From the NCBI RefSeq assembly GCF_000591055.1, contig NC_020388.1, positions 558,001 to 622,000 of the forward strand: 64,000 nt of DNA, given 5' to 3'. The notes below the pieces were generated by a model, which saw only the letters and a program-made list of their open reading frames with translations, did not search any database and had not been told where the DNA came from. This DNA is from Natronomonas moolapensis 8.8.11. GTDB taxonomy: Archaea; Halobacteriota; Halobacteria; Halobacteriales; Haloarculaceae. The translations under genes and the position numbers were made by a program. Below, piece by piece: positions 18,639 through 26,157 of this stretch; the first letter of the stretch is position 1, and every line of letters starts with the position of its first letter.

Positions 18639-19649
18639 TTATCCCTGATTGGAAGCGGTGGAGACGTACCGGACCTCGGGGTCGAGGCGCGGTTGGTCGG
18701 CCGGTCGCACCGCCGGGCGGAACCGAACGAGGCGCTTGTCGGGACCCGGAACGGAGCCCTTCACGAGAGCGTAGGAACCGTCCACCTCGCCGTAGTTGAC
18801 GAAGCCGCCGTCGGGGGTGACGTCGTCGTCACCCAGATCGACGAGCCGCTTGTTCAATTCGGTTCGCTGGTGGTAGCCGGTCTGGCCCTGCTGAGGGACC
18901 GTCGAGCGGACCCGCGAGGGGTTCCACGGGCCGAGGTTGCCGATGCGTCGGCGCCAGCCCTGGCGGGCGTGTTTGCCCTTCCGCTTTTGGACGCCCCATC
19001 GCTTGACGGGGCCTTGGGTGCCCTTGCCCTTCGTGATGCCCGCGACGTCGGCGTACTGGCCGGCGCGGAACACGTCGGTCGCGGCGTGCTCGCCCCCGTC
19101 GTCGACGAGGTCGAACGCGAACTCGAGGCGGTCCCCGAGGGCGCCGCCGCCGACGCGTGTCTCCATCACGTCGGGTTCTTTCTTCGGGACGCTCGAAAGC
19201 CCGCTCGGCAGCGTGTGGGTGATGACCCGCACGTCCGCAAGGGCACCCGAATCGAGTGCCTCCCGTATTTGGCTTTCGGCGCCGCCGGACTGTTCGTCTG
19301 GGACGGAAAGGGCGCGACCGAGGTCCTCGTGGACCTCGTCGGTCCAGAGTTCGGTCAGCGGCCGCGTTCCGTACGGCGTGTCTTCGTAAGCTCGAACGGC
19401 GACAGCCCGCATGGGTGGCGTCTCGACGACGGTCACCGGAACGGTCTCCTCTTGGCCCTCTCGGGGGGAGTTGGGTTCGTCGTTGATCGTCACGACGTGG
19501 CTCATGCCGGCTTTATATCCGGCGAAGCCCTGTAACCCGGGCTGTCCCTCGTCGTCCGGCCAGGAGTTGAACCGCGGCACCTCGCTGGCCGCACGGCTGC
19601 GGGGGCTGAAGCCCATCGAGCCTTTTCGTGGTCTGCTTGGTTGTGGCAT
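18639..19649 (-). CDS. rpl3: 50S ribosomal protein uL3
   Basis: 336 residues, archaeal/eukaryotic-length uL3. N-terminus MPQPSRPRKGSMGFSPRSRA; GFAGYKAGMSHVVTINDEPNSP; ITKGKGTQGPVKRWGVQKRKGKHARQGWRRRIGNLGPWNPSRV forms the W-finger loop that approaches the peptidyl-transferase centre. It initiates 50S assembly. It follows the SPOUT methyltransferase gene with a 5-bp gap, so both probably share a transcript. Confidence 0.98.
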   Translation of the reverse strand: MPQPSRPRKGSMGFSPRSRAASEVPRFNSWPDDEGQPGLQGFAGYKAGMSHVVTINDEPNSPREGQEETVPVTVVETPPMRAVAVRAYEDTPYGTRPLTELWTDEVHEDLGRALSVPDEQSGGAESQIREALDSGALADVRVITHTLPSGLSSVPKKEPDVMETRVGGGALGDRLEFAFDLVDDGGEHAATDVFRAGQYADVAGITKGKGTQGPVKRWGVQKRKGKHARQGWRRRIGNLGPWNPSRVRSTVPQQGQTGYHQRTELNKRLVDLGDDDVTPDGGFVNYGEVDGSYALVKGSVPGPDKRLVRFRPAVRPADQPRLDPEVRYVSTASNQG

Positions 19650-19654
19650 TTATC

Positions 19655-20488
19655 TCACTCCAGTGTGAGGGGCGCAAGCGTCGCGAACAGAGCTTCCTCC
19701 GTCCGGACGACCTCGCTACCCTGGTTCGGAACCGTATTGAGCCAAAGGTCGAACCGCGCGTTCGGTTCGTCGCCGATGGCCTCCGCGCGTGGCTCACAGT
19801 CGAGTATCTCCGGCAACCCCCGTTCGGGGGCGCCGAAGGCGACCGTGAGTCCGTCGGCCGTCCGCCCGGAGAGTTCCCCGAGCCGATCGACCGTCAGTAC
19901 CTCCCCGTGTCTGGACGCGGCGATTCGGACGCCGGCGTCCGGACGGGCGAGGCAGTCGTCGATGGTCGCACGCTCGACGGCGAACCCCGGTGAGGGGTCC
20001 GCCACGAGTTTCGCGCGAACCGGCTCTCGCGAAGAGACCCTGATGGTGACGCGTTCCCCGGCCGAGACCGCCATCGACGGCGGCACCGGCAGGGAGATCG
20101 GGTGTTGCAGTCCGCAATTGACCCGGACGCGCCCGTCAGATCCGACCTCGGTCACGATTCCCTGTCTTAACGACCCCGAACCGTCTGATCCGGAGCCGGT
20201 CTGTGTACGGACACGAAGCGGCGGCAGGACACCGGCGTACTCCAGTTCGTCCCGCTTGCCCCAGGCCTCCTTTCGGAGGTATGGGGGCGTGGCGGCGTAC
20301 TCGAGCACCGTGCCGACGAACCCGTCGCCGAACCGCCCGTCATCGCCACCCTGGTCGGGGTAAACGATGAGGCGGTCGACCCGAAAGACCGTCGCCGCGC
20401 GGGCGACGTAACCGAGTTTGCGAGTCGCCTCGCGTTTGTCCTCGGCTTCCCGGGTCAGAGACGACGGCACGAGCACGCTGTGTGTCAT
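19655..20488 (-). CDS. SPOUT-type RNA methyltransferase (COG2106-like)
   Basis: 277 residues from MTHSVLVPSSLTREAEDKREATRK; the open frame upstream of this ATG crosses the promoter and is not used. N-terminal segment KLGYVARAATVFRVDRLIVYPDQGG...VLEYAATPPYLRKEAW and C-terminal FGAPERGLPEILDCEPRAEAIGD...NTVPNQGSEVVRTEEALFATLAPL match the SPOUT superfamily relatives of human SPOUT1/C9orf114. The GAPERGLPEI and NTVPNQGSEVVRTEEA stretches fit the knotted SAM-binding core. It leads the ribosomal operon, 5 bp before uL3, which suggests a role in rRNA or ribosome maturation. The exact RNA target is unknown. Confidence 0.85.
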   Translation of the reverse strand: MTHSVLVPSSLTREAEDKREATRKLGYVARAATVFRVDRLIVYPDQGGDDGRFGDGFVGTVLEYAATPPYLRKEAWGKRDELEYAGVLPPLRVRTQTGSGSDGSGSLRQGIVTEVGSDGRVRVNCGLQHPISLPVPPSMAVSAGERVTIRVSSREPVRAKLVADPSPGFAVERATIDDCLARPDAGVRIAASRHGEVLTVDRLGELSGRTADGLTVAFGAPERGLPEILDCEPRAEAIGDEPNARFDLWLNTVPNQGSEVVRTEEALFATLAPLTLE

Positions 20489-20543
20489 ACCGTGTCGCTT
20501 CCGTGTCCGTTCACGAGACTGTAGCGATGATACCGAACCCACG

Positions 20544-20551
20544 CTTAAAAG
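20544..20551 (-). promoter_or_regulatory. probable TATA box of the ribosomal operon
   Basis: CTTTTAAG on the minus strand, 56 nt upstream of the methyltransferase ATG at 20488, in an otherwise G+C-rich gap. No other promoter is evident before secY, since all 25 genes are spaced by a few bases or overlap. Confidence 0.45.
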
Positions 20552-20639
20552 TACCGCGGTCCGTGGCGGTTGTGCGCCCCGTTGACAGGGGATTCGCGTC
20601 GGGCGTTCGCACGCCGCGATCGCGCGCCCTTCCGCAAGC

Positions 20640-20648
20640 CTTTTATTT
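20640..20648 (+). promoter_or_regulatory. TATA box of tRNA-Gly
   Basis: CTTTTATTT centred about 33 nt upstream of the first base of the tRNA, the usual distance for an archaeal box A. Confidence 0.55.
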
Positions 20649-20677
20649 GTCTCCCCGGTACAGAAAGTTGCGAAGGC

Positions 20678-20748
20678 GCGCTGGTAGTGTAGTGGTATCA
20701 CGTGACCTTGCCATGGTCACAACCGGGGTTCAAATCCCCGCCAGCGCA
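20678..20748 (+). tRNA. tRNA-Gly (GCC)
   Basis: 71-nt cloverleaf. Acceptor stem GCGCTGG (20678-20684) pairs with CCAGCGC (20741-20747), discriminator A at 20748. Anticodon stem TGACC/GGTCA encloses loop TTGCCAT with anticodon GCC at 20710-20712. T-stem CGGGG/CCCCG (20724-20740) encloses TTCAAAT. No intron and no encoded CCA. A copy of the 3' end lies 142 bp downstream. Confidence 0.97.
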
Positions 20749-20889
20749 TCTCTCTAAATTCAAATCCACGAGCGACCGCGACAGCGTGTCGCGAGTGTCG
20801 CTTGAATTCAGGAATTCGATCCGGATTTGAACCCTATCAGTCACAGCCCGGAAGCGCAGCGAAGCGAGCATCCCGGAATGTCTGATTTT

Positions 20890-20911
20890 GGTTCAAAATC
20901 CCCGCCAGCGC
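20890..20911 (+). repeat. second copy of the tRNA-Gly 3' end
   Basis: GGTTCAAAATCCCCGCCAGC-type sequence repeats the T-arm and acceptor 3' half of the tRNA with one extra A. Such partial tRNA copies are the usual scar of integration at a tRNA 3' end. The 140 bp between the copies hold no gene. Confidence 0.75.
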
Positions 20912-21270
20912 GTGACATCCTCCCCGCTGTGAACGGAGCGGGATCGAAGATCCCGCAGGCAGTCGGGCTTCGTCGTTCGAACGGCGCGAGCGCCGTTCGG
21001 GATGACGAGAGAGCTCCGCTCTCTCGAACCACCCGACGACGTCGGGGCTTCCCGTACCGCAGGTGGGATATATACGATTTCAGCACGCCCGCGTTTGGGA
21101 TTTCGCCTATCTCCCCCCAGACGCGGTCGGCTGTCCATCGTGCGACGTTCCAGATTTTCGAGGCGGAGTCTCCGAGCGAATTGAGGCCATCACAGACCTG
21201 TCGGTGGTTCTGAATAGAACCAACGTAGGTGCGCGTGACCTCAATCGTTATACATAGCCTATGTAGAGAA
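20905..21270 (-). mobile_element. IS1341-type (IS200/IS605, tnpB-only) deletion remnant
   Basis: Read on the minus strand, it contains a left-end palindrome TACATAG-C-CTATGTA (21251-21265), then a 5' fragment of a tnpB gene. After that comes a G+C-rich, hairpin-rich right end (several self-complementary stretches between 20930 and 21060) ending in GGGGAGGATGTCAC-type sequence near 20913. That right-end sequence is typical of haloarchaeal IS1341 elements, where it doubles as guide (omega) RNA. All of the catalytic part of tnpB is deleted, giving a MITE-like relic. The boundary next to the tRNA-end copy is by eye. Confidence 0.6.
21050..21245 (-). pseudogene. tnpB N-terminal fragment
   Basis: About 63 codons (IEVTRTYVGSIQNHRQVCDG... 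then ASKIWNVARWTADRVWGEIGEIP) match the start of haloarchaeal TnpB proteins. They then run directly into the right-end sequence after SHLRYG. The RuvC-like catalytic residues and zinc ribbon are missing. The codon at the expected start is ATT, so even initiation is doubtful. Confidence 0.6.
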
Positions 21271-21344
21271 ATATACTTAATGATTCGCATTAGCGTGGAA
21301 TATCCGGCCTTGCTATCAACGGTGGTCGGTGCAGGAGTTGTCGG

Positions 21345-21440
21345 ATTCACTCCCCGTCCCCAGAACGCGAAGCGTTCTGGTGTGCGAACGAGAGCTTCGC
21401 TCTCGTCAACGCCGTAAACGGCGGGATTCTCTCCTCGCAA
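21345..21440 (-). mobile_element. second IS1341-like right-end fragment
   Basis: Two perfect hairpins (CCAGAACG-CGAAG-CGTTCTGG type at about 21359-21380, and ACGAGAGC-TTC-GCTCTCGT at about 21390-21410) are followed by a short one (GCCGTAAACGGC) and GGGATTCTCTCCTCGC. The layout resembles the structured right end of IS1341 elements. No transposase is attached. Confidence 0.45.
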
Positions 21441-21495
21441 AAAGATAGTGAGCGTGTGCTCGCGAGTATGTGCGTCGGAAACTCGCCTGCAAACC

Positions 21496-21699
21496 TTACT
21501 CTAGATACCCGAGCGTTTCGAGGCGCTCTTTGAGCTCTCCGTCGCTCTCGGCGGCGGCCCGGAGGCGTTCGATCTGGCTCTGCTGGAAGTCGAGCAGTTG
21601 CAGCGCCGTCCGGAGTTTGTAGTTCGCCTCCTCGTCGTCGACGCGTTCGAGCGCCGACTGCAACAGCATACGGATGGTGTCGTTCGTCTCGTCGGCCAT
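21496..21699 (-). CDS. small conserved haloarchaeal protein
   Basis: 67 residues from MADETNDTIRMLLQSALERVDDEEANYKLRTALQLLDFQQSQIERL; an ATG three codons upstream is possible. All-helical and acidic, probably a small helical bundle or dimerising hairpin. I have a sense of it as a conserved haloarchaeal hypothetical but no function is known. It is transcribed divergently from the thiamine-binding-family gene. Confidence 0.7.
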   Translation of the reverse strand: MADETNDTIRMLLQSALERVDDEEANYKLRTALQLLDFQQSQIERLRAAAESDGELKERLETLGYLE

Positions 21700-21787
21700 A
21701 CGTGCCACGTAGCGAGATTCCGAATATAAACTTTCGTTTCGTGGGAGCCACCGAGACGACTATTTCCGTCGGGGCCGGAGTGACGGT

Positions 21788-22099
21788 ATGACCGTCGTGG
21801 CACTCCTGAGCGTGGCGCCGGTGATCGAAGACAGTATGGCGAGCGAGGTCGCGGCCGCCGTCGAGGCGCTCGAGGACTTCGACGTCGCCTACGAGACGAA
21901 CCCGATGGGGACCGTGATCGAAGCCGACGACGTCGGGACGATTATGGCCGCGGCGGGGGCGGCACACGAGGCCGTCGACGCCGACCGCGTGAGCACGGTG
22001 TTGAAGATCGACGACAAGCGCGCCCGCGGAGAGCCCGCCGAAGCGAAGGTCGAGGCGGTCGAGCGCGAACTGGGTCGAGACGCAAAAACGGAGCGATAG
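21788..22099 (+). CDS. MTH1187/YkoF-type thiamine-binding-fold protein (UPF0045)
   Basis: 103 residues. MTVVALLSVAPVIEDSMASEVAAAVEALEDFDVAYETNPMGTVIEADDVGTIMAAAGAAHEAV matches the MTH1187 family: a ferredoxin-like fold that binds thiamine or related ligands and forms tetramers. The ETNPMGTVIE strand is characteristic. Cytoplasmic; a role as thiamine-precursor buffer is known for relatives, not shown here. Confidence 0.85.
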   Translation: MTVVALLSVAPVIEDSMASEVAAAVEALEDFDVAYETNPMGTVIEADDVGTIMAAAGAAHEAVDADRVSTVLKIDDKRARGEPAEAKVEAVERELGRDAKTER

Positions 22100-22151
22100 C
22101 GCGATCAACGCCAAGGAAAAGGCATATCCCCGGCCCCCCGTATCTTCGGGC

Positions 22152-22733
22152 ATGAGCAGCCCCCCCGACGAGTACTACACGGACGAGCGCTGGAACAACT
22201 GGGTGGACCGGCTCCGCGAGGAGGAGATCGATCCCGAGAGCGACGACTCCGCGCGCCTCTTTTTCAATCTCCTGGACGACGCGACGATCGCCATCGCGAA
22301 GGTTGTCACCGACTACGAGGACGGCGAGATCGACGCCGACGCCGCCGCCGAGGAACTCGGTCGCATCAGGGAGATCGTCCTCTCGGAGGTCGAGATCGAC
22401 GAGGAGGAGAAACTGACGCTCGTCGACGGGATCCAGACTTCGCTCGTCTGTGCGTTCTACACCGCCGAGGAGTACATCGTCGGCGGTCCCGCCGACGAGG
22501 GAACCGTCGAGGAGCACCTCCGCGCCGCCGCCGCCGCCGAGACCGACGAGGAGGACCTCGACACCGCGCTGGCCCACTGCGTCCAGGCCGGGACGCTCAT
22601 CGTCGAGGGGGCGGAACTCGGGATGGACGTCGCCGAGGAGATCGAGTACGGTTTAGTCGCCGACTGGGTCAACGGTCTCGACTCGCTGGGGCGGGCGCTC
22701 GCGGACCCCGAAGTGGTCGAAGAAGACGAATAA
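22152..22733 (+). CDS. DUF2150 family protein
   Basis: 193 residues, acidic and helical, starting MSSPPDEYYTDERWNNWVDRLREEEIDPESDDSARLFFNLLDD. Matches the haloarchaeal/methanogen DUF2150 family of unknown function. No membrane segment or catalytic motif is evident. It sits 53 bp after the thiamine-binding-fold gene on the same strand. Confidence 0.85.
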   Translation: MSSPPDEYYTDERWNNWVDRLREEEIDPESDDSARLFFNLLDDATIAIAKVVTDYEDGEIDADAAAEELGRIREIVLSEVEIDEEEKLTLVDGIQTSLVCAFYTAEEYIVGGPADEGTVEEHLRAAAAAETDEEDLDTALAHCVQAGTLIVEGAELGMDVAEEIEYGLVADWVNGLDSLGRALADPEVVEEDE

Positions 22734-22740
22734 GGCGTAC

Positions 22741-22750
22741 GTTTTTATCC
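22741..22750 (+). promoter_or_regulatory. TATA box of the pilin-like gene
   Basis: GTTTTTATCC ends 20 nt before the ATG at 22771, the spacing of a leaderless haloarchaeal transcript. Confidence 0.5.
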
Positions 22751-22770
22751 GCGAGCCGCGTTGTTCGGCC

Positions 22771-24015
22771 ATGATATTCCGACCCGACGAGCGCGCCCAA
22801 TCGACGCTGGTCGGATTTATCGTCTTGTTCGGCATTCTCGTCATCGCCTTCTCGTCGTATCAAGCGGTCGTCGTGCCGAACCAGAACGCCGAGGTGGAGT
22901 TCAACCACTTTCAGGACATTCAGAGTGATTTTACCGAGTTCCGGAGCACACTCGTAAATTCGGTCGGAAGTAACGAGGAACGTGCCGTCACGTTCAGGCT
23001 CGGGACGCAGTATCCCGCTCGCTTGCTTGCATTGAATCCGCCGCCGGTTTCGGGGCAGTTGGAGACGATAGAGGAAGGAGATAGAACAGTAGAAGTCAAT
23101 TTAGCCGACGGCGAAAACATAGCCACAGACGTGTGTGAAACTGATGCTCCGACAACCAACTCACTACGGTACACACCGAACTACAACGAGTATGGGAGTC
23201 CCAGAGCCGTTTCGTACGAAAATAGGTTCGTTGCGCAGGAGTTCAGAGACGGGAACGTGTATGATCGACAACGGCTGATTCAGGAGTCATCAGGTGAGAT
23301 CAGCCTTTTATTACTGAATGGGTCGGTGTCTCGCGCCAGTCAGGAATCGTATTCCTTCGATATTAACGCTAGTCGACGGAACAGGACAGCGGACAGCCGA
23401 ACAGTTTCCAATATCACGATTCCAAGCCAGTATAGCGCAGAGGAATGGGAAAGCACGATTCTCGAAGGTATGGATATTACTGCGACTGACCGAGACGACG
23501 GGCGGGTACGAATCGAAGCAGAGGATGGCGGGGCTCTAGGGAATTACAACGTCTCATGTGCGGCCGCGGGGCTTGATCGCGACCCAGCATTTAGTCCGAA
23601 CCCTCCGAGCCAAGATTCTTCTGATGATGGAACAGATATTCTCAACCCAACAGATGTTGTTCTTGATAATATAGAACGAGAAAACGACGGGAATGACAAA
23701 TATTTAGACTTAACATTCAGAAGTGTAAACTCAAATGCAACAGTCACAGATGCCAGAATTAACTTCTACAACGCGAAGAACGAGGGCCAGACCCCGTCGA
23801 ACGCTGACTTATCCGATGACACTGGAAGCGAATTGGCCACTCTAACAGTTGGTGGTGAGTTTGAGGAACTCAACTCACCTGTAGAGATTGTTTCTGATTA
23901 TACATTTCAGCTTGACTTTGATAAAAATCCGGGTAGTGGTAACAGGGAATGGTTTATATTGACGCTAATGTTTGAGGATGGATCATCCAGACAGTATTTC
24001 GTGGATGTTCCTTAA
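22771..24015 (+). CDS. pilin-like secreted protein with class III-type N-terminus
   Basis: 414 residues. The N-terminus MIFRPDERAQSTLVGFIVLFGILVIAFSSYQ resembles archaeal type IV prepilins: a short charged leader, then a continuous hydrophobic helix after RAQSTLVG, cut by a PibD-like peptidase. The rest is a large Ser/Thr/Asn-rich extracellular domain, far longer than major pilins. G+C drops sharply after about 23,040, within the gene, so the C-terminal two thirds may have been replaced by recombination. A role in surface structures is inferred from the N-terminus only. Confidence 0.65.
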   Translation: MIFRPDERAQSTLVGFIVLFGILVIAFSSYQAVVVPNQNAEVEFNHFQDIQSDFTEFRSTLVNSVGSNEERAVTFRLGTQYPARLLALNPPPVSGQLETIEEGDRTVEVNLADGENIATDVCETDAPTTNSLRYTPNYNEYGSPRAVSYENRFVAQEFRDGNVYDRQRLIQESSGEISLLLLNGSVSRASQESYSFDINASRRNRTADSRTVSNITIPSQYSAEEWESTILEGMDITATDRDDGRVRIEAEDGGALGNYNVSCAAAGLDRDPAFSPNPPSQDSSDDGTDILNPTDVVLDNIERENDGNDKYLDLTFRSVNSNATVTDARINFYNAKNEGQTPSNADLSDDTGSELATLTVGGEFEELNSPVEIVSDYTFQLDFDKNPGSGNREWFILTLMFEDGSSRQYFVDVP

Positions 24016-24248
24016 TTAGTAGAGTAACAGATAGATACGCTAGACGTCTTGTCAGAAGATATCTTAACAGTTTCTTGGATTTTCCGTCCCGCGTCCCAGC
24101 TGGCTATTTTTCTGGGAGTATTCGCAGAACCGGGCTAAATAATCATCCCGTAGTATAAAAATACTTATAGTCTAATTATCGATATAAATTCTTGTAAACC
24201 CGCGAGTTAGCAAGTCAAGTGGACTCGAAAGTCAACGAACCTCCCACT
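24016..24248. other. AT-rich intergenic stretch
   Basis: About 230 bp after the pilin-like gene with low G+C and several TATA-like runs (for example around 24,155-24,170). No open frame or RNA gene is evident. Confidence 0.5.
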
Positions 24249-24374
24249 GACAATAAATTAAATCACGCGACCGATCACTCAAAAATGACAGGTGTAGACA
24301 TCGACGCCGTCGATATCCGCATGAGCAAACGCAAGCTCAATCTCGCGAAGACGCTACACGCCGAAATAGTGTAG
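24249..24374 (+). pseudogene. displaced 5' end of hmgB with its promoter
   Basis: About 125 bp that align, at roughly 80% identity and without gaps, to the promoter and first codons of hmgB (26,120-26,245). The frame from 24285 reads MTGVDIDAVDIRMSKRKLNL and stops after 29 codons at 24374. Even the TATA region (AATAAATTAAATC versus AATAACTTATATC) is kept. With the intact hmgB it brackets two toxin-antitoxin pairs. Confidence 0.8.
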
Positions 24375-24476
24375 CGAAGTACGCCATGTAGAACGGCAGA
24401 GAGATATTCGAACGAACCTCGACACGGCAGCACGGAGCGAGATTGATTCCAAACCCGAAATCACTCTATTGTTCGA

Positions 24477-24995
24477 CTACGATGACCCGTCGAACGAATC
24501 AAGTTTCCGCAACACCCCTGCGTACACGTCCGGCGCACAGTACCACCCGGCGTTCAACATCGCATCGATGGTCTCCCGCGCGGCTTCCGGATCGAGTGCG
24601 CCTCGCTTCATCAACAGTAGGACGAGATACGCCGTGCCCCGCGTGTCGATCCCTTCGGTCGATGCCACGTCTCGACTGTACGTTTCGTCCATGACAGCAG
24701 TCCCATTTCGCCGTTTCGCACACGAAAGAACCGACGCGTCCGCCCGACTGAGACGATCGTTCGTCCGCAGTCGTTTATAAATATCCGTCTCCGAAACGGA
24801 TACGGTGTCAAAAACTTCGTCATCGACGAGCCGTTCGATCCGACGGGCGTCGGGATATCCTTCCTCGATACCGGTGCTGACGACTTCCTTATAAACTAGT
24901 TCGGGAATCAGACGTCGCTCCTCCAGATCGTTTAAGAGTGCCAATCGCTCCGCCTTGGCGAGGTATATGAGCGGCGTCGCGTCGAAGACCCACAT
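24477..24995 (-). CDS. PIN-like ribonuclease toxin (DUF3368 type)
   Basis: 172 residues. MWVFDATPLIYLAKAERLALL carries the first PIN aspartate; RLSRADASVLSCAKRRNGTAVMDE and DETYSRDVASTEGI supply the further acidic metal ligands. The GTAYLVLLLMKRGALDPEAARETIDAMLNAGWYCAPDVYAGVLRKL tail is typical of DUF3368 proteins. Such proteins are predicted VapC-like RNases paired with UPF0175 antitoxins, which is the upstream neighbour here; the two genes abut exactly. Expected cytoplasmic endoribonuclease, held inactive by its partner. Confidence 0.82.
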   Translation of the reverse strand: MWVFDATPLIYLAKAERLALLNDLEERRLIPELVYKEVVSTGIEEGYPDARRIERLVDDEVFDTVSVSETDIYKRLRTNDRLSRADASVLSCAKRRNGTAVMDETYSRDVASTEGIDTRGTAYLVLLLMKRGALDPEAARETIDAMLNAGWYCAPDVYAGVLRKLDSFDGSS

Positions 24996-25286
24996 TCACA
25001 GCGCCTCGAGGTCGTCCTCGACATGATCCCCGTCGACCCACGTCGAGTCGCGTTCCTTTGCTAATTGGGCGAAATCCCACACCGACATGTCGGCGCGTTC
25101 AGCCGCTTTGTGAAAGGTGATCTCCCCGTTCGCCACTGCTTCGAGTGCCTGCTCGCGACGCCAGTCTTCGAGTCCCTCCGAGAGGAGCTTCCGGACAGCC
25201 GTACTCCGGTCGAGTTTCTCGTCTTCGAGGTACGCCTCGAGTTCGGCTTCGAGTTCCTCGGGGACGCGAGTGGAGATCGTTCCCAC
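24996..25286 (-). CDS. UPF0175-type antitoxin with RHH start
   Basis: 96 residues from a GTG. Residues 1-35 (GTISTRVPEELEAELEAYLEDEKLDRSTAVRKLLSEGL) form a ribbon-helix-helix DNA-binding domain. The second part (RREQALEAVANGEITFHKAAERADMSVWDFAQLAKE) is the UPF0175 helix-turn-helix-like unit, ending in an acidic toxin-binding tail. Likely represses its own promoter, which contains three phased TGTAT repeats. Confidence 0.82.
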   Translation of the reverse strand: MGTISTRVPEELEAELEAYLEDEKLDRSTAVRKLLSEGLEDWRREQALEAVANGEITFHKAAERADMSVWDFAQLAKERDSTWVDGDHVEDDLEAL

Positions 25287-25288
25287 AG

Positions 25289-25311
25289 TGTATGCATTGT
25301 ATTATATGTAT
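25289..25311 (-). promoter_or_regulatory. promoter/operator of the UPF0175-DUF3368 pair
   Basis: Three TGTAT repeats at 25289, 25298 and 25307, each 9 bp apart, overlap a TATA-like run (TATAATAC on the minus strand). The start codon lies directly downstream, implying a leaderless transcript and an autorepressor site over the TATA box. Confidence 0.45.
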
Positions 25312-25466
25312 ACAAGCGCTTCGGTGGATCAATTCGGTCGAAAACGTGGTTTTGACGCAGCATGCGTGGCTATAAAAAGCCGTCCTCGTCGTAGACTCCC
25401 GAGTATCTGAACAGGGTCATAACGCCGGGCCGAATACTTATTCGAGTTGCCGACAAACGTAGTTGT

Positions 25467-25742
25467 ATGCCAGTCGTCACAACCGAGGGTGTCCTAGGTG
25501 GAAAGCCACGGCTGGACGGACGGCGGGTGAGCGTACTCCAGGTTGCAGAGCTCGTTCTCGAGTGTAACGATGACCCGGCCGACGTCGCCGACCAACTCGA
25601 CCTCTCGTTGGCCGAGATCCACGAGGCGCTTGCGTACTATTATAATAACGTCGACGAGATGGAGACGTATCGCCACCAGCGCGAAGAGCTCCTCGAAACC
25701 CTTCGAAAGGAGTCACACGCGCCGGATACGATCAAGCGCTGA
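25467..25742 (+). CDS. DUF433 family antitoxin
   Basis: 91 residues. VVTTEGVLGGKPRLDGRRVSVLQVAELVLECNDDPADVADQLDLSLAEIHEALAYYYNN is a full DUF433 domain (winged HTH). The C-terminal tail (RHQREELLETLRKESHAPDTIKR) probably binds the toxin. The next gene starts 2 bp after its stop. A TATA-like TACTTATTC lies about 28 nt before the ATG. Confidence 0.85.
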   Translation: MPVVTTEGVLGGKPRLDGRRVSVLQVAELVLECNDDPADVADQLDLSLAEIHEALAYYYNNVDEMETYRHQREELLETLRKESHAPDTIKR

Positions 25743-25744
25743 CG

Positions 25745-26086
25745 ATGGCGCAACTGTCGTTTCTGGCCGACGAACACGTCAAGCGGTCGTATATACACGC
25801 ACTTCGCGGGAACGGGGTCGACGTCGTTGCTGTGATAGAAGGGGACAGAACCGGTCAGAAAGACGACGTTCATCTCCAGAGGAGTTCCCAACGGAACCTC
25901 GTGGTGGTGACCAACGACGATGATTTTGTCAGACTCGCACAGAAGCAGTCCCACACCGGTATTGTCTTCTACAGCGAGCAGAACCACGATCCGAGCGATT
26001 TTGTCACAGCAATCCGGCGAATCGACCGGTTCTTTTCCCCCGACGACATGCGGAATCACGTCGAGTGGCTCGAAAACTGGTTGTAG
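25745..26086 (+). CDS. DUF5615 PIN-like toxin
   Basis: 113 residues. LSFLADEHVKRSYIHALRGNGVDVVAV contains the first acidic pair; VVTNDDDFVRLA the second; HTGIVFYSEQNHDPSDFVTAIRRI follows. This is the DUF5615/Mut7-C-like branch of PIN nucleases, the usual partner of DUF433 antitoxins. Expected ribonuclease activity on RNA; target unknown. It ends 72 bp before hmgB and points the same way. Confidence 0.84.
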   Translation: MAQLSFLADEHVKRSYIHALRGNGVDVVAVIEGDRTGQKDDVHLQRSSQRNLVVVTNDDDFVRLAQKQSHTGIVFYSEQNHDPSDFVTAIRRIDRFFSPDDMRNHVEWLENWL

Positions 26087-26130
26087 CGCCACGCTGTTCG
26101 ACAATCGACGAACTAGCCACCGACAATAAC

Positions 26131-26137
26131 TTATATC
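26131..26137 (+). promoter_or_regulatory. TATA box of hmgB
   Basis: TTATATC element 21-27 nt before the hmgB ATG at 26158, consistent with a leaderless mRNA. The same element is present in degenerate form upstream of the displaced copy at 24285. Confidence 0.55.
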
Positions 26138-26157
26138 ACGCCGCCGATCACTGGGGT

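Noticed and set aside
20841-21440. A 199-residue gene on the minus strand after tRNA-Gly
   Set aside because: Its middle is a tnpB fragment, its end is non-coding right-end sequence of an IS1341-type element, and its front is another IS end; it is a chance fusion of remnants.
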